Assembly: GCA_900557435.1 (NCBI GenBank)
Contig: USSH01000108.1
Span: forward strand, 1 to 7,645
Source of the DNA: an uncultured Coprococcus sp.
GTDB taxonomy: Bacteria; Bacillota; Clostridia; Lachnospirales; Lachnospiraceae
DNA: 7,645 bases
Direction: 5' to 3'
Within the stretch, counting starts at the first letter, position 1. Every line of letters starts with the position of its first letter. The position numbers and the translations under genes were made by a program. A model generated the notes under the pieces. That model saw only the letters and a list, made by a program, of their open reading frames with translations. It was not told the origin of the DNA and did no database searches. Of this stretch, positions 5,301 through 7,645 are shown piece after piece.

Positions 5301-7393
5301 AGAAAGCAGTAATCCACATAACAGGAAAGAATGGAACAAAGACACAGATCACGCTGAATGTTGTTGTTTCAAAAGAACAGAAGATTCAGGACAATACAGA
5401 CGGACGTATAACAGTCGATGAAGAGAATAAACAGATAAGTCTGAATGGAACATCGGTTGTATTGCAGGCTGCTGCGAACAGTGCGGAAGCTTCGGCGGAT
5501 GAGACAGGGGCTGAAAGTCCTGCGATCACAGAGATCTATATCGATTCCAACAAGGATGGACAGGCTGACAACAAGACACCATTAGTCTGCGGAGATTTGT
5601 CAGAATACACTGTGGTTGGAGTTGATGACAGCGAATTTAAGCGCAGCGTAAAGATAACGATGCTGGGAGGAAGCGTACAGAAGATATATGGTGCGGTTGA
5701 CTCAGAACTGAGCTGCAGCGGAAGAGATGCTGTTGCGGTAGTTATCAAAGGCGGTAATGTGGGTGAGGTATATGCGATTGTAAATACCCAGGTAGATGGT
5801 ACGATCTCTTATGAGAACTGCACAGGTGCTGTGATCACAGGTGGTTTGGTAAGTGGAAGTGCATCATCATACACAGGAGCGCTTCTCAGAACAGCAAAAG
5901 ACAATATCATGATATACAAGAAGTATACAGTTACAGAGAAGCTTGCTGCAAATGATTTTGATTTGGACAATGAATCTGAAGCATCAGTGGAGGCTCCGCT
6001 TGAGCTCACAGGATATCTGAGGATGTATGAAAAATCTAAGCTTACAGCAACGGCTGCGATTACCGCCGGCGCTCTTTCATTCTCGAGAAATTCATCTGCT
6101 CAGTTTGATGGAGATGTCAAGATAAATACTCTGTATATGACAAGTTACAATAATGTACTTACTATTGGGGCAGAGTCAAAGTTTGAGACAGATGAAGTCA
6201 AGATATCAGACAGCTGGGCAAAAGTATATCAGAAAGGAACATTCAAGTGCCTTTCAGACAAGTTCTCAAATGAGGGAACATGGGTAAAGGCAGGAGAGTT
6301 TGCAGAAGGAGTAGATGCAGGCGAGTGGGCCGGAATTTACTACAATGTTGAACGCGGTACTACGAACATGAAGGGAACTTCGGTTTCCATACCAACTCAG
6401 AGCAGGGTAGTGGAATACGAGGGACTGATATATGCAAGAAACAATTCTTTAGTCACGGCAAAGTATACAGATGTACCGGGATACACAGTATATGTATCGA
6501 TAAATGGCGGAGATCCAATGAAGGGAGATTCGGGATCGGCGCTGGTCGCAACAGCAAATACAGTTATGAGCGTAACAGCTGATTACGTGGCAGATCAGAT
6601 CGCAGTGACAAAGAAATATGCGGATCCTGTGATCGTAGCAGATACAAGCTATACAGCTGAGGAGCCTGTATATGATCTCTCGGTACTTGATGTGACAGGA
6701 GACACCACTTCGTCATATGGTACAGATATGCAGTACAGAGTAAAGAGCGGATCAAAGCTTCCGGAAGGACTTGTGCTTGCCGAAGGCAAGATCACAGGCA
6801 AGACATCCGAAACAGGTGAGACAGATGTGACATTTGTTGTGACAGGAAGAAATGGAACATCCGTTGATGTAAACGTGAAGTTTACAGTAAAGGCTGCAGG
6901 CACGGAAGTGTCCGATATCAACAAAGTGGTAACTGACGCATCCGTAAGTAAGATAAATCTTGCTGGATGTTCAGTTGTGATAATAGCAGATCCGTCAAAT
7001 GCATCAAAGTCTTCCATATACATGGATGCAGACCATGACGGAATAGCAGACAACAACAGAGCACTTAAGATAGGTGGTGAGACAAGTTACGACCTGTCGA
7101 AGTGCAAGATATACGGTTATACAGATGGAGACAATGCATATACCGGCGATATATCAATAGTTCTCAGAAGCGGTGTGGTAGGTTTCCTGTATGGTGCAGG
7201 TTCAAACGAGTCCGGAGCTGCAAATGTAACGGTTGAGGGTGATGTTACTGTAAAGGTGCTGGGAGGTACTGTAAGAACAGAAATATATGGCGCATACAAT
7301 GCACATGCAGCTGCGGTGAATTTCATTGCAGAAGGCGGAAAGAATAAATACATTTGTAAACAGTTCCAATGTGGCTGGAGATCTGAATGCTGA
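2249..7393 (+). CDS. Giant exported beta-helix/He_PIG repeat protein, adhesin-like, frameshifted near its visible end
   Basis: The readable product is 1714 residues. A signal peptide (1-29) is followed by three large units. Unit 1 has an EF-hand-like module (about 62-115), a beta-helix of 25-residue repeats (116-594, then less regular to about 850), a small beta domain (852-945) and a He_PIG-like Ig domain (946-1041). Unit 2 repeats this order with a shorter middle part (about 1063-1550), and unit 3 starts at about 1569. It has no catalytic motif that I can identify. The architecture fits a large cell-surface adhesin or binding protein, but that is inference from fold and export. The last 14-15 codons look foreign to the repeat pattern, while the +1 frame continues it, so the TGA at 7391 is probably the result of a one-base insertion. 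The gene stands alone with its own strong ribosome site. A cell-wall anchor would be beyond the window. Confidence 0.85.
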   Translation: MRKRKLRGGIAVLSLATALCLAQGVAVYAEGTDDGSTLVTADPSKGIEYRYYEGSTTSVEGINLNGNSVIIRQSPNSTSSEPRLNVYNDKDRDGVLDEGEEAFEIDGSTEILPYQVYGVYGEKTKTPISITVDGASLGNVWGVYKGAMEYENTDSNPAVSITVNKGSNVSAATCLYSSEAVGSMKINISGDCNVSQVQGALQSKVDGDIDVDITDNAFAGTVYGIQIGYATGSVDVDTDNTVDIGYLYGVYASTIDGSLTVNSMLKADKGSGYVYAATNGTYSGKDYAVKGNVVLTAKNAKLGYVYAVTNGANTLGGVTVDISNTTLNAMYGVSNSASAAGDVSIRLNGIECSDSYSYMYGAYSANIAGKLKFEVKNAKGKGIYVYGTSNSDIMGDVDIDIDGQGAEFASVYGLNCGTVKGMVNIDIENINVSSSMYGISSAKLEQSSPEEADAYANVITLKNIVNSSYYTYGVYYVSTMGSTHMTLDNIKSDNYLYGLDFSGAITGKLKMDVSNCSAEHAYILRGNGSSSTVVGDFDLTLTDSAFKNNLYVLNTATFAENASVDIRNVISNLCTVAYSGTCAKNLDVNMQYANDKAIVDEAGNPVVDSYPNAGKGDFNLLSSYSVIGDLTADLSNIHYASCGLAGGNYSGKVSGINTTVTLKDSSFESTYNGSTVYLLNEYGNGSNDDSAIQLSADIKIENTDFTGMKNASFQVNTNQNRKVRVAFDEKCILPDGYYICPAYNGYGDSIVTYGGDVYYGGNKVVIDKDVNADNIYFGNYDSRKSTSAVNAVINKGVTVNAQEGLYITVGANILNSGNLTGPFKRTDDSSYGSVYMKEGIVEDETLYENAHVYYPVTLVCDDKAVTVSNPGYNTCYLDKDTKYANVDSILTLTPVVKRGYTLEKVVFRGSDETQDNELTETSGKYTFAMPKKPCIVTVSTKGKQIKVSKTVSDPSAVLGQKYTAEKPLYDMSDVVILNDGKEGKVTYEMDKDYILPEGLELDGGLIIGTPKSAYEDGKKAVIHITGKNGTKTQITLNVVVSKEQKIQDNTDGRITVDEENKQISLNGTSVVLQAAANSAEASADETGAESPAITEIYIDSNKDGQADNKTPLVCGDLSEYTVVGVDDSEFKRSVKITMLGGSVQKIYGAVDSELSCSGRDAVAVVIKGGNVGEVYAIVNTQVDGTISYENCTGAVITGGLVSGSASSYTGALLRTAKDNIMIYKKYTVTEKLAANDFDLDNESEASVEAPLELTGYLRMYEKSKLTATAAITAGALSFSRNSSAQFDGDVKINTLYMTSYNNVLTIGAESKFETDEVKISDSWAKVYQKGTFKCLSDKFSNEGTWVKAGEFAEGVDAGEWAGIYYNVERGTTNMKGTSVSIPTQSRVVEYEGLIYARNNSLVTAKYTDVPGYTVYVSINGGDPMKGDSGSALVATANTVMSVTADYVADQIAVTKKYADPVIVADTSYTAEEPVYDLSVLDVTGDTTSSYGTDMQYRVKSGSKLPEGLVLAEGKITGKTSETGETDVTFVVTGRNGTSVDVNVKFTVKAAGTEVSDINKVVTDASVSKINLAGCSVVIIADPSNASKSSIYMDADHDGIADNNRALKIGGETSYDLSKCKIYGYTDGDNAYTGDISIVLRSGVVGFLYGAGSNESGAANVTVEGDVTVKVLGGTVRTEIYGAYNAHAAAVNFIAEGGKNKYICKQFQCGWRSEC
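2432..2593 (+). other. EF-hand-like calcium module, copy 1 (canonical loop)
   Basis: The module opens with INLNGNSVII (from residue 62) and leads to a 12-residue loop DKDRDGVLDEGE (residues 89-100, 2513-2548). Acidic ligands stand at positions 1, 3, 5, 9 and 12, glycine is at 6 and a hydrophobic residue at 8. This is the canonical EF-hand loop pattern, so calcium binding is a reasonable inference. The same module recurs at 5435 and 6953. Confidence 0.7.
2594..4030 (+). repeat. Protein-level tandem repeats of about 25 residues, probable beta-helix
   Basis: Residues 116-594 break into about 16-18 turns. Each has alternating hydrophobic residues at the start (for example DIDVDI, SVDVDT, GVTVDI), an N or D turn, then a Y-G-V/I/A or similar motif about 14-17 residues in, and usually a glycine at the end. 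Several successive turns are exactly 25 residues (for example those beginning SMKINI, DIDVDI, SVDVDT, NVVLTA, GVTVDI). This matches a right-handed parallel beta-helix as in many secreted adhesins and pectate-lyase-like proteins. The DNA copies have diverged, so the repeat is old and not slippage-prone. Confidence 0.75.
4802..5373 (+). other. Small beta domain plus He_PIG-like Ig domain, copy 1
   Basis: Residues about 852-945 end in YTFAMPKKPCIVTV, the 'YtFtMP..v.vtv' finish common in bacterial surface repeat domains. Residues about 946-1041 carry LPEGLELDGG, IIGTP and a closing ITGKNGTKTQITLNVVV. That is the He_PIG (putative Ig) signature: LPxGL, a glycine turn, GTP, then an NG turn and a terminal strand. 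A second, related pair lies at 6421-6901. These domains usually act as spacers or binding domains on surface proteins. Confidence 0.65.
5435..5730 (+). other. EF-hand-like module, copy 2 (degenerate loop), with beta-helix-like tail
   Basis: ISLNGTSVVL (from residue 1063) and IYIDSNKDGQADN (loop starting at D1099) match copy 1 in order and spacing. Copy 2 has an insertion rich in A, E and S between the two motifs. Loop positions 1, 3, 5, 6 and 9 are D, N, D, G and D, but position 12 is T instead of E, so it resembles thrombospondin type-3-like calcium loops more than a full EF hand. It runs into two turns of beta-helix-type sequence (KIYGAV and EVYAIV). Confidence 0.6.
6421..6901 (+). other. 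Small beta domain plus He_PIG-like Ig domain, copy 2
   Basis: The He_PIG part (residues about 1451-1550) contains SYTAEEPVYDLSV, LPEGLVLAEGKITGKT and VTGRNGTSVDVNVKFTV. These line up with KYTAEKPLYDMSD, LPEGLELDGG and ITGKNGTKTQITLNVVV of copy 1. The preceding beta part (about 1392-1450) is shorter and more diverged. The pair separates unit 2 from unit 3. Confidence 0.65.
6953..7215 (+). other. EF-hand-like module, copy 3, start of unit 3
   Basis: INLAGCSVVI (from residue 1569) and IYMDADHDGIADN (loop starting at D1593) repeat the order seen in copies 1 and 2. Loop positions 1, 3, 5, 6 and 9 are D, D, D, G and D, and position 12 is R, so it lacks the bidentate glutamate. Beta-helix-type turns with FLYGAG and IYGAYN follow, as after copy 1, and then the frame breaks. 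Confidence 0.6.
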
Positions 7394-7645
7394 GCTGAAG
7401 TCAGGTTATATAGGCTGTGGTAATTCGAATGATAGTTCAAAAGCATTTGTATACGGCAATATGAACAATAAGATACGCAATATAAATGTAAGATCGGCTA
7501 CAGAAGGTGTCGTGAGCGGTAAGATCGTTCTTGCTGCAAGCGGAGAGGTAAATGATATTTATTTCAATGATGTCAGTGGCAATACCAATGCGAGTGTTAC
7601 AGGACTTTCAGAGAATTTCCAGGTGACACACAAGGGCTCACTCTT
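7347..7645 (+). pseudogene. Continuation of the large surface protein in the +1 frame, cut by the window edge
   Basis: From AAT at 7347 the +1 frame is open for 99 codons to the window end, beginning NTFVNSSNVAGDLNAELKSG. Later stretches such as KAFVYGN, VSGKIVLAASG and VNDIYFNDVSGN have the same strand-turn pattern and composition as the beta-helix of the upstream gene. There is no credible ribosome site or signal peptide, so it is not a separate gene. It is most simply the rest of the same protein after a one-base insertion within AATAAAT (7343-7349). The two frames overlap without stops only between 7320 and 7390, which bounds the lesion. The 3' end is outside the window. Confidence 0.75.

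Noticed and set aside
6649..7056. Open frame on the - strand opposite the large surface protein
   Set aside because: It is S/T/V-rich, as expected from reading the D/T/V-rich repeat gene backwards, with no ribosome site or recognised domain.
7340..7349. Programmed ribosomal frameshift at the AATAAAT site
   Set aside because: There is no recognised slippery heptamer with a downstream structure, and shifting would need +1 movement without a slow stop codon at the site. A simple one-base insertion explains it better.

Overview
The window looks like chromosomal DNA from a Gram-positive Firmicute, most likely a gut Lachnospiraceae-type Clostridium. The reasons are moderate GC (judged by eye, not computed), strong GGAGG-type ribosome binding sites, an XRE repressor fused to membrane segments, and a very large secreted repeat protein with He_PIG-like domains. 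I cannot name a species. All supported genes are on the + strand.

Region 1 (1-2069) is a compact two-gene operon. The first gene (115-936) encodes an XRE-family helix-turn-helix protein with two transmembrane segments and an extracellular loop. Its stop codon overlaps by one base the GTG start of the second gene (936-2069). That gene encodes a single-pass membrane protein whose outer part appears to be two diverged copies of one domain of unknown function. Together they look like a membrane-tethered regulator with a co-translated surface partner.

Region 2 (2070-2248) is an intergenic stretch dominated by a 93-94 bp inverted-repeat element. Its 17-base arms differ at one position, and TGCAT occurs on each side. 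It is the only visible terminator candidate for the operon. Its loop contains an extended -10-like promoter pointing at the next gene. It may be a small mobile element (MITE-like), a regulatory terminator, or both.

Region 3 (2249-7645) encodes a giant exported protein. It has a signal peptide, then a module ending in an EF-hand-like calcium loop, then about 16-20 turns of a ~25-residue repeat that reads as a beta-helix, then a small beta domain and a He_PIG-like Ig domain. The calcium-loop module returns twice more and the beta/He_PIG pair once more, so the protein was built by duplicating a large cassette. The main frame stops at 7393. The same kind of repeat sequence continues in the +1 frame from about 7347 to the window edge, so a single-base frameshift (real or a sequencing error) interrupts the gene near 7343-7349. 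Any C-terminal anchor lies outside the window.

A working model, which is inference, is that the membrane-bound regulator and its partner sense something at the cell surface and control themselves and possibly the neighbouring adhesin-like protein.
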